The translations under genes were made by a program, and so were the position numbers. Shown here one piece after another: positions 1 through 13,705 of a stretch of 64,000 bases of DNA. How positions within the stretch are numbered: the first letter of the stretch is position 1; every line of letters begins with the position of its first letter. Source of the DNA: Neocallimastix lanati (nom. inval.) (taxonomy: Eukaryota; Neocallimastigomycota; Neocallimastigomycetes; Neocallimastigales; Neocallimastigaceae); assembly GCA_016946835.1 (NCBI GenBank), contig JACVTC010000001.1, positions 3,667,501-3,731,500 on the forward strand, given 5' to 3'. A model generated the notes under the pieces. It was not told the origin of the DNA. It was given only the letters and a program-made list of their open reading frames with translations, and did not search any database.

Positions 1-32
1 GGAGTAGTTTATCATAGAGATTCTCCTTTTTG

Positions 33-394
33 CTATATCAATTCAATGTTGATAGAGTAAAAGGAACTTGTATATACGGGAGTATTAGACCTTGATAATT
101 CTTCAATAATAAAAAAAGTTCTTTTTTCAATGTCTGTCTTCCCTCCCCGGTATTGAATTTTTAGCTCATCTAAAGCTAAAGTTCCAACTTAAGAAAGAAT
201 ACATCTCATCACTAGTTTTAAGTATCAAGATTATGATACATTTAGGAATTCTAACTTTTCATAGATTCTCGAACGGTTTTTAAGCATATCTTGAGCAACT
301 TCCTTTTACTCTTACCAGAAAATGCACTATTAATAAATATTTTACCGATACTCATACCTAACATTGTATTAAAATATATCAATGCAGTATTCAT
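33..394 (-). other. Unrecognised coding-like remnant at left edge
   Basis: This stretch has a richer base composition than the desert that follows. On the minus strand it holds two short open frames with codon-like texture, in different frames. One runs from an ATG at 394 to a stop at 251 (47 residues, beginning MNTALIYFNTMLG, with a basic SGKSKRK motif). The other is open from 188 down to a stop at 33 and has no ATG (it contains QYRGGKTDIEKRTFF). I recognise neither. They could be the decayed end of a host gene lying left of the window or part of a repeat. Confidence 0.25.
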
Positions 395-552
395 CTCTTG
401 GAGTGTCAGAAGTATACCTATATATTATTACTATTAATTATTATTATAATTATTAAATTATTTTTAAATATTAATTCTTTTTAATATAGCGTATTTTATT
501 ACTCCTATTATTACTTTTATCATCATTAGATACTATTATTTTTATTGGTATT

Positions 553-586
<34 letters not shown>

Positions 587-978
587 GAAAAAAAAATAAT
601 TATCATTTTAATTATTTTTTATTATTTTGTTATTTTCTCCATAAATTGTATTTATTTATTTATTTATATTTATTTATTTATATTTATTTATTTATATTTA
701 TTTATTTATATTTTATTTATTTATATTTATTTATTTATAAATTGCTTTTCATTTATAATGTTTAGGGATACAAATTAACACAAATTGAAACAAAATTTTT
801 AATACTACAATACAATATATGTATCAGCATAATATTATTAAAAAGATATTATTAATATTATACCATTAAAATTTTAATTAATTTATTTAATTTAGGATAA
901 ACAAAGAGTATAAATAGAAAAAAAAAAAAATTTTTTTTTTTTAAGATTGTTTTTAGTTCCATTCCAAAAAAAAAAAAA

Positions 979-1143
979 ATAAATAATAAATAATAAATAA
1001 TAAATACTAAATAATAAATAATAAATAATAAATAATAAATAATAAATAATAAATAATAAATAATAAATAATAAATAATAAATAATAAATAATAAATAATA
1101 AATAATAAATAATAAATAATAAATAATAAATAATAAATAATAA
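979..1143. repeat. 7-bp microsatellite (TAATAAA)n
   Basis: About two dozen near-perfect tandem copies of TAATAAA, with one variant near 1006. The 7-bp period makes a 7-residue repeating translation (IIYYLLF) on the minus strand, which is an artefact. Confidence 0.9.
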
Positions 1144-1831
1144 TAATTTTTATTTTAAAAAGAATAAAATAAAATAAAATAAATATATAATAAAATAAAT
1201 AAAATTTCATGTAAAGTATTTTATTCTTTGTTCATTTTGAAATAAATTATATCTTAAATTTACTAAACCATACAAAAAAAAAAAAAATTAAAATAAAATT
1301 TAAATTTACTTCCTTTTTTTTTTATAATAAAATTATATTGATAAAAAAAAAACGATAAATAAATTTAAAAGTATTAAAAATAAAAATAAAAATAAAAAAA
1401 TAAAAAATAATGAATAACCACGACTTATGGTTAGGTGTTAAATTAAGAAGTGGTTTTTACTGATTTTACATGTGCTTCATTTTATTTATTGATAAAGATT
1501 ATATGGGAGAGAAAAATATAACCTAATCAATAATAATGAGATTGAGATTATTTATGGTAAAGTTTTTTTATTTTTTTTTTTAACAATCATTAATTTGAGA
1601 GGTGGGAAAAGCTTCTTATTTTTTTTTTTTTTTTTTAAGTATTTTAAGATGTTTTCTTCTTTTTTTAACACTTTTAATTTAATTTATTTCTTAATATTAA
1701 AATAAATTAAAAAAAAATAATTTTTTTTTTAAATTATAGAAGAATTTTTTTTTTGTTATTCTTTAATTATATGATTTGAAAATAAAAATTTTCAATAAAA
1801 ACTCAATTTACTAATGAACTTAATTTAATAA

Positions 1832-1832
<1 letters not shown>

Positions 1833-1922
<90 letters not shown>
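1833..1922. repeat. Tetranucleotide microsatellite (AAAT)n
   Basis: About 22 uninterrupted copies of AAAT. Confidence 0.9.
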
Positions 1923-2139
1923 AGATTTAAGTTACGATTTTAAAATATTAGAATAGATAATTATGGCTACTATCCATCGGTTGGTGAATGAATCATTAAT
2001 ACTAGTAATAATAAGAATAAGAATAAGAATAGTGGAATTGGCTTTTTAAAAAGTAAATTAAAAAAAAAAAATTTTTTTTATTGATATGTTATAAATATAT
2101 TAAAGTCTACTAAAAATAAAGTTTTTAATTTATATCTAA

Positions 2140-2235
2140 TTTAATAATAAATTTAATTTAATAATAAATTTAATTTAATAATAAACTTAATTTAATTATA
2201 AATTTAATTTAATAATAAATTTAATTTAATAATAA
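2140..2235. repeat. 17-bp tandem repeat
   Basis: Five to six copies of a 17-bp unit, AATAATAAATTTAATTT, with single-base variants in the middle copies. Confidence 0.8.
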
Positions 2236-2280
2236 TAATAAATTAATTAATTAATAAAAGATATAACTTTAAGATCATTC

Positions 2281-2317
<37 letters not shown>

Positions 2318-2518
2318 GGAAAAGGGAAAAAAATTGAGAATTGGTAAATTCTTTTTCTATATTATTGGTGTTAGCATAACTATAAATATAAATGAAATAT
2401 AAAATAATTAATAATAATAAATAGATTACTACTAGAAGATATAATTAAATTCATTAATGAAAAAAAAAAAAAAAAATTTTTTTTTTTATATTAAATGCTA
2501 TGGGTGGAGTAGGATTAT

Positions 2519-2562
<44 letters not shown>

Positions 2563-2810
2563 TCATATATTATAAAAATTATTAAAGATTGGCATTAAGT
2601 GACAGAGAAAAAAAAAAAAAAATATATATATATATACATATATATATATTTAACACAAAAAGTATCTAATTTCAATAACAACCATACTGAAAAAAAAAAA
2701 AAAAAAAAAAAAAAGAATAGTGTAACATTGATGAAACATTCCTCCTTTTAAACCAATAAAAATGTCATTATGTTTTACATAAAATATTTCATATTTTTAA
2801 TAATAATAAT

Positions 2811-2856
<46 letters not shown>

Positions 2857-3591
2857 CGTTACACACAGTACAAATTTTTTTTTTTTTACCTTCCTTTCCT
2901 TTTTTTTTTTTTTTTTTGAAAAAAAATTTCTTTATTAGTTTTTTTTTTTTTTTCAATAATTATTTAAAAGGTCATTTTTAAAATAATTTTTCTTTAAATT
3001 TCGTTTTTACTTTTCTTTTTTTTTCTTTTTTTATTTTAAATTATATTAAATTATATTATATTAATTTTTTTTTTATTTAATATTCTATTTTTTTCTTATA
3101 AAATATGTTTATTTTTATTTATTATTTTTATTTCATTTTATTTTATTTTATTTTTTTTATTATTAAAATACAAAAATGGTAAAATCTATTAATTATTTTT
3201 TATATATATGAAAATAATTTTTATTCTAATCTAATAATATTTATAAGAAAACTTTATATATTTATTAGTATCGCTTTCTAAAAATAAAAAAAAAAAAAAT
3301 AAAAATTTTATTTTAATAATTTAATAATAAAATATTTTAAGCTGATTCTAAACATTATAGTAAAGTTCCCTTTTCTTTGTTAAATTACAAAAGTTTCAAA
3401 CTTCTTTTTTTTTAAATAATTTAACAATAATTTGTTATTTTTTTTTAAACTATTTTTTTTTTTTTTGTTTTTTTGTTTTGGTTTTTAGTTTAAATATTAT
3501 AAACTATAAAAACCTCATTTTAAAAAAAAAAGTCTATTTCAAAATAATATTTTATTTTATTTTTTTTTTTTATTATTTTGATTTAAAATTT

Positions 3592-5040
3592 TTAGTTCTT
3601 CTTTTGAGAAGCTAACCATGTCCACATGTTACCTTCTTCATTACAGTTGGCGTTAGTAACATATCTGTCAGTAGCGTTGGTAATCATCTTACCTTCTTCA
3701 ATAGTAACGTTTTCGTAATCAGCAAGAGCCTTTTTGTTATCAAATTGGTTCTTAACTTGGTCATTGAAAGCGTAAACCCATGAGTAGTGACCCATGTAGT
3801 GAGCTTCTGGATCATCAGTACCAACAACCTTTTCCTTTAAGGTGTAGTGAACGTTCTTAGCTCCAGCCTTCATTAATCTGTAGTAAGTTGGAATAGAGCT
3901 AGCTAATGGGTCAACGGTAGTATCATCTTCAGAATGTAAGATCCAGATGTTCTTGTCCTTAATTTCTTCAATCATTTCATCAGAAATGTTTCTGTCCATG
4001 TAAGCTTCACAAATTGGGTAGAAGGCAGTGAAGAAGTCACCATGTTCGAACATTAAGTTCATGGTCATGTATCCACCGTTGGAACAACCACCAACGTAGA
4101 TTCTGTCAGTATCAATATCAGAGTTGTTAGCAACGTAATCCTTAATGGCATCGAATAAGACAGCATCGTACATAGAAATTTGCTTCTTACCATTACTATC
4201 ATCATTATAGGTACCATCACCCTTGTCCATCCACATAGTTGGGGCTTGGACAGCAAGTACGTAAGCACCATTAAGTTCACTGGTAGTAAAGTACTTTTGA
4301 ATACCTTCCTTAGCGAGAGCAGTAACTTCATTACCTAATAAAGTGATATCTAAATCTCTACCACCTTCACCAGCACCGTGTAACCAAATAATTAATGGGT
4401 TCTTACCACCATCAGTCTTAGCACCTTTTGGAGTGAAGGAAGCACGTTGTAAAGTAATGTCATGAGCAGTGAAAGAATCCTTTTCCCATGGCTTGCTTTC
4501 TGGAACAACATAGTTTTTAGCTAAATTGTACTTGTAAGTTTTCCATGGGAATTCATCACCGTATTCCATTCTACCAACCTTGAAGGTCTTACCATCCTTT
4601 AAGTCTAAATCTAATTCAAAGTTAGTAGACCATGAGTTTCTACCAGTTTCCATATCGTATACGAATGGACTAGCTTCTCCCATAGAGACATTTAAGAATG
4701 GAACGACAGCAGTCTTAACAGTTAATTCTAAGGCAACGTACTTAGAAGCAGCATCTTGCTTGTTACCTTCAGCATCGGTGTAGTAAACATCAACAACTTC
4801 ACGTTCAACATTATCGGTTTTAACGGCAAAAGTGTTAACATCAAATCCACTTACCTTATCTTGGAATTCAACAATAACCTTTGGAATAGCTGGACCCCAT
4901 TCATAACCTTGAACAATCATTTGAGCACCAACAGCGTTTCTGAGCTTTGGAACACATTTTTTAATAGCTTTACCTTCAACAGAGGCAGAAAATAAAGCAG
5001 TAGCACATAATAAAGCCTTTAAAATTAATTTGGTATTCAT
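3592..5040 (-). CDS. Secreted serine esterase, EstA-type (Ig-like domain plus alpha/beta hydrolase)
   Basis: 482 residues, intronless. Residues 1-23 form a signal peptide (MNTKLILKALL then a hydrophobic stretch, likely cut after VEG), so the enzyme is probably secreted. Residues about 40-175 are beta-rich and fit the Ig-like N-terminal domain of EstA-type esterases. Residues about 200-435 are an alpha/beta hydrolase: oxyanion-hole motif HGAGEGG (221-227), nucleophile elbow GCSNG with Ser320, acid Asp372 or Asp373 in HSEDDTTVDP, and likely catalytic His418 in GHYSW. No dockerin or carbohydrate-binding module is visible. The likely role is hydrolysis of short acyl, acetyl or feruloyl esters, perhaps on plant polymers; the substrate is inferred. 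The ATG at 5040 is the natural start because the signal peptide follows directly; the AAAATG context is A-rich. The gene is far richer in G+C than its flanks (24 of 60 bases at 4081-4140). With the missing introns, this suggests transfer from rumen bacteria. Confidence is high for the fold, lower for substrate. Confidence 0.9.
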   Translation of the reverse strand: MNTKLILKALLCATALFSASVEGKAIKKCVPKLRNAVGAQMIVQGYEWGPAIPKVIVEFQDKVSGFDVNTFAVKTDNVEREVVDVYYTDAEGNKQDAASKYVALELTVKTAVVPFLNVSMGEASPFVYDMETGRNSWSTNFELDLDLKDGKTFKVGRMEYGDEFPWKTYKYNLAKNYVVPESKPWEKDSFTAHDITLQRASFTPKGAKTDGGKNPLIIWLHGAGEGGRDLDITLLGNEVTALAKEGIQKYFTTSELNGAYVLAVQAPTMWMDKGDGTYNDDSNGKKQISMYDAVLFDAIKDYVANNSDIDTDRIYVGGCSNGGYMTMNLMFEHGDFFTAFYPICEAYMDRNISDEMIEEIKDKNIWILHSEDDTTVDPLASSIPTYYRLMKAGAKNVHYTLKEKVVGTDDPEAHYMGHYSWVYAFNDQVKNQFDNKKALADYENVTIEEGKMITNATDRYVTNANCNEEGNMWTWLASQKKN

Positions 5041-8000
5041 TTTATTTATATATATATATATATTTTTTTTTTTTATTTATATATTTTATTTATTTATATT
5101 CTATTCTATTTTATTTTTTTTAATTTTTTTTTATTTTATTTTTAAAATATAAATAAATTTTTATTATTTATTTTATATATTTTAAAAATTCAATATTAAT
5201 AATATTTATTTATATAGAGTTAAAAAGAAAAAAAAAAAACAAGAAAATCAGTACAAAATTTTTGTTTTTATATAAAAAAAAAAAATAATAATAATAAATA
5301 ATATAAATTATCATTATTCATTAATATTAATAAATATGAAATATTAAGTTAATAATATATAAACTTTATCCATTAAATAAATTTTCCTTATATTAAATTA
5401 AAATATTGTATTTATTGTTACACGAATATTTGAATCATTACTTACGGTTGAACTTTAAAAAATAAGGCTACACGAGTTTATAAAACAATGTTAAGAATTA
5501 TTATTAAAAAATATATATATACATTTATCTATATATTTATATATATATATTTTTTTTAAAAAAAAAAAAAATATATTAATTAAAAATATATAATATACAT
5601 AATAAGTAATTTTTAAATATAAAAAAATTATTCATTAAAGCACCTAAGGTTTTATATTTAATTTATATTAATTAATAATCTAATTAATAAAAAAAAAAAA
5701 TAAAAATAAAAATAAAAATAAAAAAAAACTTTTGGGTACCAATATAAAAATCATGATTGAAACTTTAATTATTAATTTCTTTATTTTTTTTTTATTTATA
5801 ATCAATTAATTTTATTTTATTTTATTTTATTTTACATTATATAAAGTTATATTACCAAATATTAAAAAATATTAAAATTTATTATATCCTATTTTATTAT
5901 ATCCTATTATATCATACAATTAATTTATATTGTGTAATATATTAATCGTATTATTTAACTTTTTAAAAGTTTAAAAAAAAAAAAATAATCCTTTTTAATA
6001 AAATAAAAATTTACTTTATTTTTATTTTTTTTTGTTTTGTTTTGTTTGTTTATTTTGTTTACAATAAATTATATTGTATTGTTATTTTTTTTTTCTAAAT
6101 ATGAAAATATCATTAAATTTTATTATTATTAATGATTATAATTTAACAATATATTTTTTTTATTTGTTGTTTACTTTTATAAAAAAAAAAAAAAACGATA
6201 AAGAAAAATAAAAAAAAATAAAAAGATAAAACCTTATTAAAAGGAAAAAATCACAAAAATTATATTATTGGGTAATATAATTAAAAACAAGTTTTCATTT
6301 AATGTTTACTTTATAACGAAAAAGTATATTTAATAAAAAAATTTTTAATGTTTTATGGTTATTTATTATAATTACAAAAAAAATATTTATGTTTTAATTG
6401 GATTGTTTGTTTATTTTTTTTTATATAAAAAATATCATAGATGGTTTTTTTTTGTTTATTTGTTTGTTTTAATTACTTATTATTAGTTATAATTATTGTT
6501 TAATAAATACAGTATTAGTAATATAAATAGTATTAATCATAAAAGTGCATTTTAAGGAATGATGTTTATTCATTCTATATTAAAAAATTAATTAAACTTT
6601 TGATATTTCAAAGTACAAAAAAAAAAAATAAATAAAAAAATAAAAAATTTTTTTTTCCTCTATTGACCGTACATTCACCTAAAATTCTTCGTGTAACTAA
6701 ATCACCAATTTAAGACATTTATTTATTATTAGCTATTAAACTATTATTATATAAGGAAAAATAAAAACCGATAGAAATATATGTAAATGAAAATAAATTA
6801 TAAAATATATTATATAAAACAAAAAAATTCCTATAATATAAAAATTAATTAAATTAAATTAAATTAAATTTAAAATAAAAAATAAAAATAAAAATTAAAA
6901 TAAAAATTAAAATTAAAAAAATAAAAAAAATAAAGATATATAATCTTAAATATTAAATTAATTAATTTACACCTTTAATATCAATTTTATAAATTAAGTA
7001 ATATAAAATGATTTATTTTAGAGCATAAAATAAATTTTATTTCTATTATGAATTAAATAATAAATAAATTATTATATAGTGTAAAATATATTATTTTATA
7101 TAGTAAAAATAAATTTCATTTATAGTATTAAATAAATAAGAAATAAATCATTTTATATGAAAAGTCTTTTTTTTTTTATTATTTTATTTATTTTTTTTTT
7201 ATTCTTATATTCTATTATTTATTTATATGAATAATAATTAATTATATATTTTTTTATCGTGTTTTAAACTTTATTGTACTCTTAATATTAAAATTTCAAA
7301 AATAATAATTTATTTATAAAGAAATTCAAAGTTAAAGAAACTATAAAGAATTATTTAACTGGCTAATGTTAAAAAAAATAATAATATACTATACTATCCA
7401 TATAAATATATTTAAAGTATAGATGATAAAATTTCTTAAACAAACATGAAGATTCTCAATTTAAATTTTTTCTGTAAAAAAAAAAAAAAAAATACAAATA
7501 ATAAATAATAAATAATAAATAAAAATAAGTTATATTATAAAAAATTTAGTACAAAAATATATTATATTGATTGGCAGATCTACCGACATAAAGTTAATAA
7601 GGATTAAAGAGGACCACGTTTTTAGGGACTCTATCTTATGGAAAGGAATAACAAAAGTAATAATAGGAAATAATATATATAATATAATATAATAACAAAG
7701 CATTACATAAAAAATAATAGTAATAATAAATAGTAAGCAATAAATTTTTATATTTATATATATATTTATATATTTATATTTATATTTATATTTATATATA
7801 TATTTTTTTTATTTGTTTAATCAACATATAAAAAATAAGAAAATCAAAATTTAAATAAATAAATTTATTCAAATTTAGGGGAATATTCATATTTTATTAA
7901 TTTTTAATTAATTCATAATATTATTTTAATTATAAACTTTATATGCTATGAAAAAATATTATTTTGATTTACATAACTTTTTTTTTTTAAAATTTAAAAA

Positions 8001-8899
8001 ATTACTTAAAATTTAAAGTTCTAAACAAAAATTAAAAAAAAAATAAAAATAAAATAAAAAATAATAAAATAAATAATAATAAAAAAAAAAATAAATAAAT
8101 AATAAACAATAAATAATTAAATAACAAATAATAACCAAGAAAGTATATATAAATAATAAATAATTAAATAATAATTAATATATAATAAATAATTGAATAA
8201 TAAATAATTAAATAATTAATTTTATTATTTATTAAATAATAATATAATTATAATATAAAAAAAAAAAAGATTTTCATTTAAAATTTTCTCATTTTTTTTC
8301 ATTTTTTTAAAAAAAAAAAAAATTTATTAATTAATTAATTAATTAAATTATAATATTGATTATCGTTTTTTTTATTTATTTAAAATGAAAAACATAAAAT
8401 TTTTTCATATATCAAATAAACTAAAATCCACTGAAAAAAAAAAAAAAGTGTTTTTATTATATAATATGGAGATAATTAATTATCGATCAGAATTAAACAA
8501 GTTAATTAGGTAATGTAAAATAATATTTTAATAATAAAAAAAAAAAAAGATAAATCGTTATAATAAATTGATAATGATATTAAATTTAACTTTTTTTTTT
8601 CTTTAAAAAAAAAAAAAAAGTTGATAGATTTATTTATAATTAAATATATTTGTTTTTAATATTCTAATAATTTATGTCTTTTAGAAATCTTAAAGGATAA
8701 AAAAAAAATTTTTTTTTTCATTCTTGATTTATAGGATAGTTTTAACATATCAAAATTTTAATTAAATACTTTATTCTATTTTATTTTTATCATTTACTAA
8801 TGCATTAAATAATAATACTTTTTAACTCTAGTTATTATTATTTTTTTTAAACGTTCATTATATTATTAATAATAATAAAACTATTAATATGTAATATTA

Positions 8900-8930
<31 letters not shown>

Positions 8931-10032
8931 TACAAATTATTATTATTATTATTATTAAATTCATATAAAATATAATTTATGAATTGGATTATAAGTAAAA
9001 TATTTTTTTTTTATTCTTCAAATTTTTTTTTTTTTAGATTGAGATTAACGAAAAGGGAGAGGATAAATAGGGACTTCAGTAACGTTACGTGTGTTAGTCC
9101 TTTTATTTTTCAATTAAATTTATAAAAACATTATTTTAAATTTATGTTCAAAATGAATATAAAAGAATATTAATAAAAATGAACGAAAAACAAACAGACA
9201 AAAAAATAAACAAAAAAGAAGATAATAAAAAAAAAATTAATTTCAATAGTTTATCAATTTTAATTTATATACTATGTATTTACCATGGATTATATAAAAA
9301 AAAAAAAAAAAAATTCAATTTTAATAGAGATATCTTTAATTTATTAATTTCTATTTTATTTATTATTTATGAATAATTTTTACAAATAACGTTATAAATA
9401 TTTACATATAATATTATATAAATATCCTTTGTATATTTATTACTATGCTTAAATTAAATATAATCATGGATATATATAAAAAAATTTATCATATAACAAT
9501 ATTTTATCAGAAATTTATTATTATATTTATTTTTTGATTTTTTTTTTTTAAAAAAAAATGAGAGAATGAAATACTAATAATAAATATATATATATTTAAT
9601 AATTTATATATATATTTACTAATATTAAATATATATATATTTAATAATTTATATATATATTTTCTAATATTAAATATATATATAATAATTTTTTTTTATT
9701 TATTCAATGAGTAATATTAATGAATAAAATAAATATTTGGAGTAAAAATTGATTTTATTTGAATAATTATAATTTATTTTATTTTTTTTTTTTTTTTTTC
9801 ATTTTATTATTAAAAATATAGATATTTATTATAATCAAATCATTTAATCTACATTTTAATTAATATTTAATATAATTTAAATATAAAAATAAAAAAAAAA
9901 AAAAAAAAAGAGAAATATAATACACATAAATAACTTTTAATATAAATTTATTAAATAACAAAAAATTCCCTTAAATTTTATATGAATAAATCTTTTTTTT
10001 AAAAAATAAAGTTTATATAATGTATATCAAAT

Positions 10033-10170
10033 CAATTCTATTATGATATGAATTAATTTATAAAGTCTATTCAATTCTATTATATTATGATATGAATTAA
10101 TTTATAAAGTCTATTCAATTCTATTATATTATGATATGAATTAATTTATAAAGTCTATTCAATTCTATTG
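10033..10170. repeat. 44-bp tandem repeat, about three copies
   Basis: A unit of 44 bp (containing TATGATATGAATTAATTTAT and AAAGTCTATTCAATTCTAT) repeats about three times with almost no change. The first copy is shortened near CAATTCTATTATGATATG. Confidence 0.85.
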
Positions 10171-12568
10171 AACTAAATAATTTTTTTTTTATATTAAAAG
10201 ATAAACCATAAAGTATGATTTATCTATTTATCTACTTATTGGTAACTATAAAAAATAATAAATAATTAATTGAACTTGATTCAAATGACTCACTCAATTT
10301 CTATTGATCTAACTATATATTAGTTAATTTAAGAGATGACACAAAATATATATATATTTTTTTTTTAAAAGAAATAAAAATTAAAATTAAAGGTTAAGTC
10401 AATTAAAATGGTTAAATTGGAAATTATTTATATTGTGTCAATAAATTAAAAAAAATTAAAAAGTAAAAAAAAAAATTTACATTAAATTATCTTTTGGTAG
10501 AGTGGAAAATTCTTCAATATTATTTGTTTTAAATCCTAATTCAATCATATTTTTATAATTTATACAGAATTACAGAAAGGAAAAAGTTTAATTTGAATAA
10601 TTTTTTATTTTTTATTTATTTTATTTATTTTTATTTTTATAATAATATTTTTTGGATAATTGGTTTATAATCTTTTTTTTTTTTTTTTTTTGAAATTTAA
10701 ATAAAAAAACTCTTTTGAAAAAAAAAATTTTTTTTATCAAAAATAATAATAAAAAAAATATATATATATAAACAATATAAAAAAAATAAACATAAAATAG
10801 AAATACACATAAAATAAATAATTATACGATTTTGAAATAAACTTTTTAAATTAAAATATGATATAATATGAAAATAAAAACTTTAATTATTAATAAATTA
10901 TTTTTGCTAATAGTTACAATAAACATAAATTAATCATTATATTACTACTAGTGTGATTTAATGAAACGTGATATTAAATAGATTTATGTAATATCATAAA
11001 TTTTGATATAAATACATAAAATTTATGCAAACATAAAATATATAGCATAAATTTTATGTTATTTAAAAATGAAAATAATTAAATATATATATTATATTTT
11101 TTTTTATATATTTTTATATGTTATAAATCTTTTATTACATTATCCGTTTTATAATATTTAACTAAATAATTAATTATTATTATTTTAAAATAGTTTATAA
11201 TAAAAGGGAACTATATAAAAAATATTTTTTCTTTACTTTTTTTTTCAATATTTATTTTTATTCTATTAATAAATAAAGGACATTTAATAATAATAGCAAT
11301 AATGAAAAAATATTAATATTTTATATTAAATAAATAATAAATAAATTAATAAATTATTCTCTTCTGTCTCCCCAAGAAAGCTTTTTAAGGAAACCGAGTT
11401 ATATGAAATGATTATTGTTAAAAAAAAAATGAATGAAATGAGATATTATATATTAATTGATAAAATAATTTATGAATTTAATATCTATATTATTTAAATT
11501 TTTTTTTTAAAGAAAAATAATAAATAAATTAATAAATTAATAAATTGATAAATAAATAAATAAATTAATAAATAAATATAAATTGATAAATATATAAATA
11601 AATAAATTAATAAATAAATAAATTAATAAATAGATAAATTAATAAATAAAAATTACGATTAATTATTAATTAATTACCTTCTTCTGATGATTTTTAATAA
11701 CATTATATAATTAGATATAATTTCAATATAAATACAGAATAGTTAAAACAATATGTATATATTATATTAATTCATCTAAATTGAATACTTTTATTATTAT
11801 GATAATATTAATAAAAAATTTAATGGAAATAACAGAAATATGTGTCATTTCTAAATAAATTATATTAAATACTTTTACCTATTTGTTTATATTTGAATTA
11901 TTAATCATTAATTATTAATTATTAATTATTAATTATTTATAAATGAAATGAGTTATCACTAAAATGGTTCATTCAAATTAACAAATATATATATATATAT
12001 ATATATTTTTATATTTTTATATATAATTAATATATGATATAATTGCTAATTAATTATGATATATATTCTATTAATTTTATTTTTTATTTTTATTTTCATT
12101 TTATTATTTAATAATAGAATAATTCCGCTCAAGTCATGACTTTGGGGAGAATTTTTATATAAACTTTTTTTTTTTTAATTCTAAACCTTTATTTATATTT
12201 ATTTATATTATTTAATTAATGAATCTATTTGTTCTTCAACCAGTATTATAGTTTCTCAAAATTTCTATATTATTTAATAAATATTGTAATTTCTCAAAAT
12301 TTACAAACTTTCTGTATATATAATATATAATAACCATTAATTATAGAACTACTTACATTTAAATTAGGAAATATTAACACTCATTAAATATCATTAAAAA
12401 TGTTGAGAGAGCATTTACTAAAATAATAATATCATAAAAAAAACTACTCAATATAAGAATTAAAAGAATATATTATGAAAATAGGATATAAAATAGCAAT
12501 AATAAATATTAATGAATAGTTTTCATATTTTTATGAAAAAAAAAAATGATGATAATTTCAAATTTAAA

Positions 12569-12610
12569 ATTTGATAATAATCTCATGAGTTTATGAGATT
12601 ATTATCAAAT
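12569..12610. repeat. Perfect 18-bp inverted repeat (hairpin)
   Basis: Arms ATTTGATAATAATCTCAT and its exact complement flank the 6-base spacer GAGTTT. A run of 15 A follows. It could fold as a stable RNA or DNA hairpin. No gene is attached to it. Confidence 0.85.
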
Positions 12611-13705
12611 AAAAAAAAAAAAAAAACTCTTAATTGAGTTTATACATAATTTTTTTATTATTATTATTTTTTTTTATTATTATTACATATTAAATTTTTA
12701 ATAAATAATTTTTATAATAATTAAAGTTTTTATTTATATAGTTTATTTCATTTTTATTTTATTTTTTGTGTCACGTCACATTAATTTATAAGTAAGAGAA
12801 AAAAAAAATTTTTTTCTTTTTTTATATGTTATTTTAATTACTTTTAAAAAATTATTCTTTTTATTAATATATAAAATAAAATAAAAAAAAAAAAAAAAAA
12901 TAAGTTGTTCATTATTGTTTTTCATATAAAGTTCATTTAATTTGGCTTATGAACTAAACTCCCATAAATTTATGATATTCAACTCTGAGAATGTCAATAG
13001 GCCGCTGTTTCATAAGCTTCTAATAAAATATTTTAAATACTATTTTATATTTTTTTTAGATAAATAAATAAAAAAAAAATTAAATAAAAATTAATAAAAA
13101 TAAAAAAAAAAATAAAATGATAGTAATAATAATAATACTAATAATAAATTATATATAATATATTAATTATGATAATTATATATTAATATATAAAAGTAAA
13201 AAATTGATATATTAATTATGAAAATAATTATATATTTTAAAACTTCAAATTGAATAAAATCAATGTATATATATAATAATGATGATATGCTAATTGAATC
13301 CAATCTAATGGAGTATTAAAATATATATTTTAATTTTTTTTTTAATTAATATTATTTTTATCCATTATTTGTGTTAAAATTGTGTAAATATTGATTTTAT
13401 ATTTATATCAATTTTTATTAATATAGTTTGATAATAAAGTGTTCCTACACATTTATATTATTCTAGTTTTTTATAATATACTAATGAAATTGAGAGTGAC
13501 ATGAATCATAATACATAATATTTTATTACAATTAAATCCTTCTTCATTTATTCTTAAATCCTTCATATAAATATACAAATTATTATGAAGACATAATAAT
13601 TTGCATTTTTTATATTATACTTTTATTTTTCTTTATAATTTTAATTTTCTTTCAACTTTACTTTTATATTTATTATATATTACCTTAAAAAAACTTTTTT
13701 TTTTT

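Larger units (their letters stand above)
395..3591. other. A+T-rich spacer, no gene seen
   Basis: About 3.2 kb of nearly pure A+T. It holds TATTTATT-type repeats (651-742), a 7-bp microsatellite, an AAAT tract, a 17-bp tandem repeat, AAT triplets (2800-2853) and many A or T runs, the longest an A run at 2521-2558. Open frames here are translations of the repeats. The stretch just right of 3540 is the 3' flank of the esterase gene. Confidence 0.7.
5041..13705. other. Gene-poor A+T desert
   Basis: About 8.7 kb without a gene I can support. The sequence just after 5040 is the A/T-rich leader and promoter region of the esterase, with a TA repeat near 5049-5062 but no clear single TATA box. Further right lie TA dinucleotide tracts, an imperfect repeat of about 47 bp at 9585-9685, the 44-bp repeat at 10.0-10.2 kb and a strong hairpin at 12.57 kb. 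A 65-residue lysine/asparagine-rich frame at 9179-9376 looks like low-complexity DNA rather than a gene. Confidence 0.65.

Noticed and set aside
1007-1210. 67-residue minus-strand frame
   Set aside because: Pure translation of the 7-bp microsatellite.
4065-4995. Frames on both strands inside the esterase gene
   Set aside because: Shadows of the esterase reading frame.
9179-9376. 65-residue Lys/Asn-rich frame with ATG
   Set aside because: Low-complexity A+T DNA with an A run in the middle; no domain and no splice partners.
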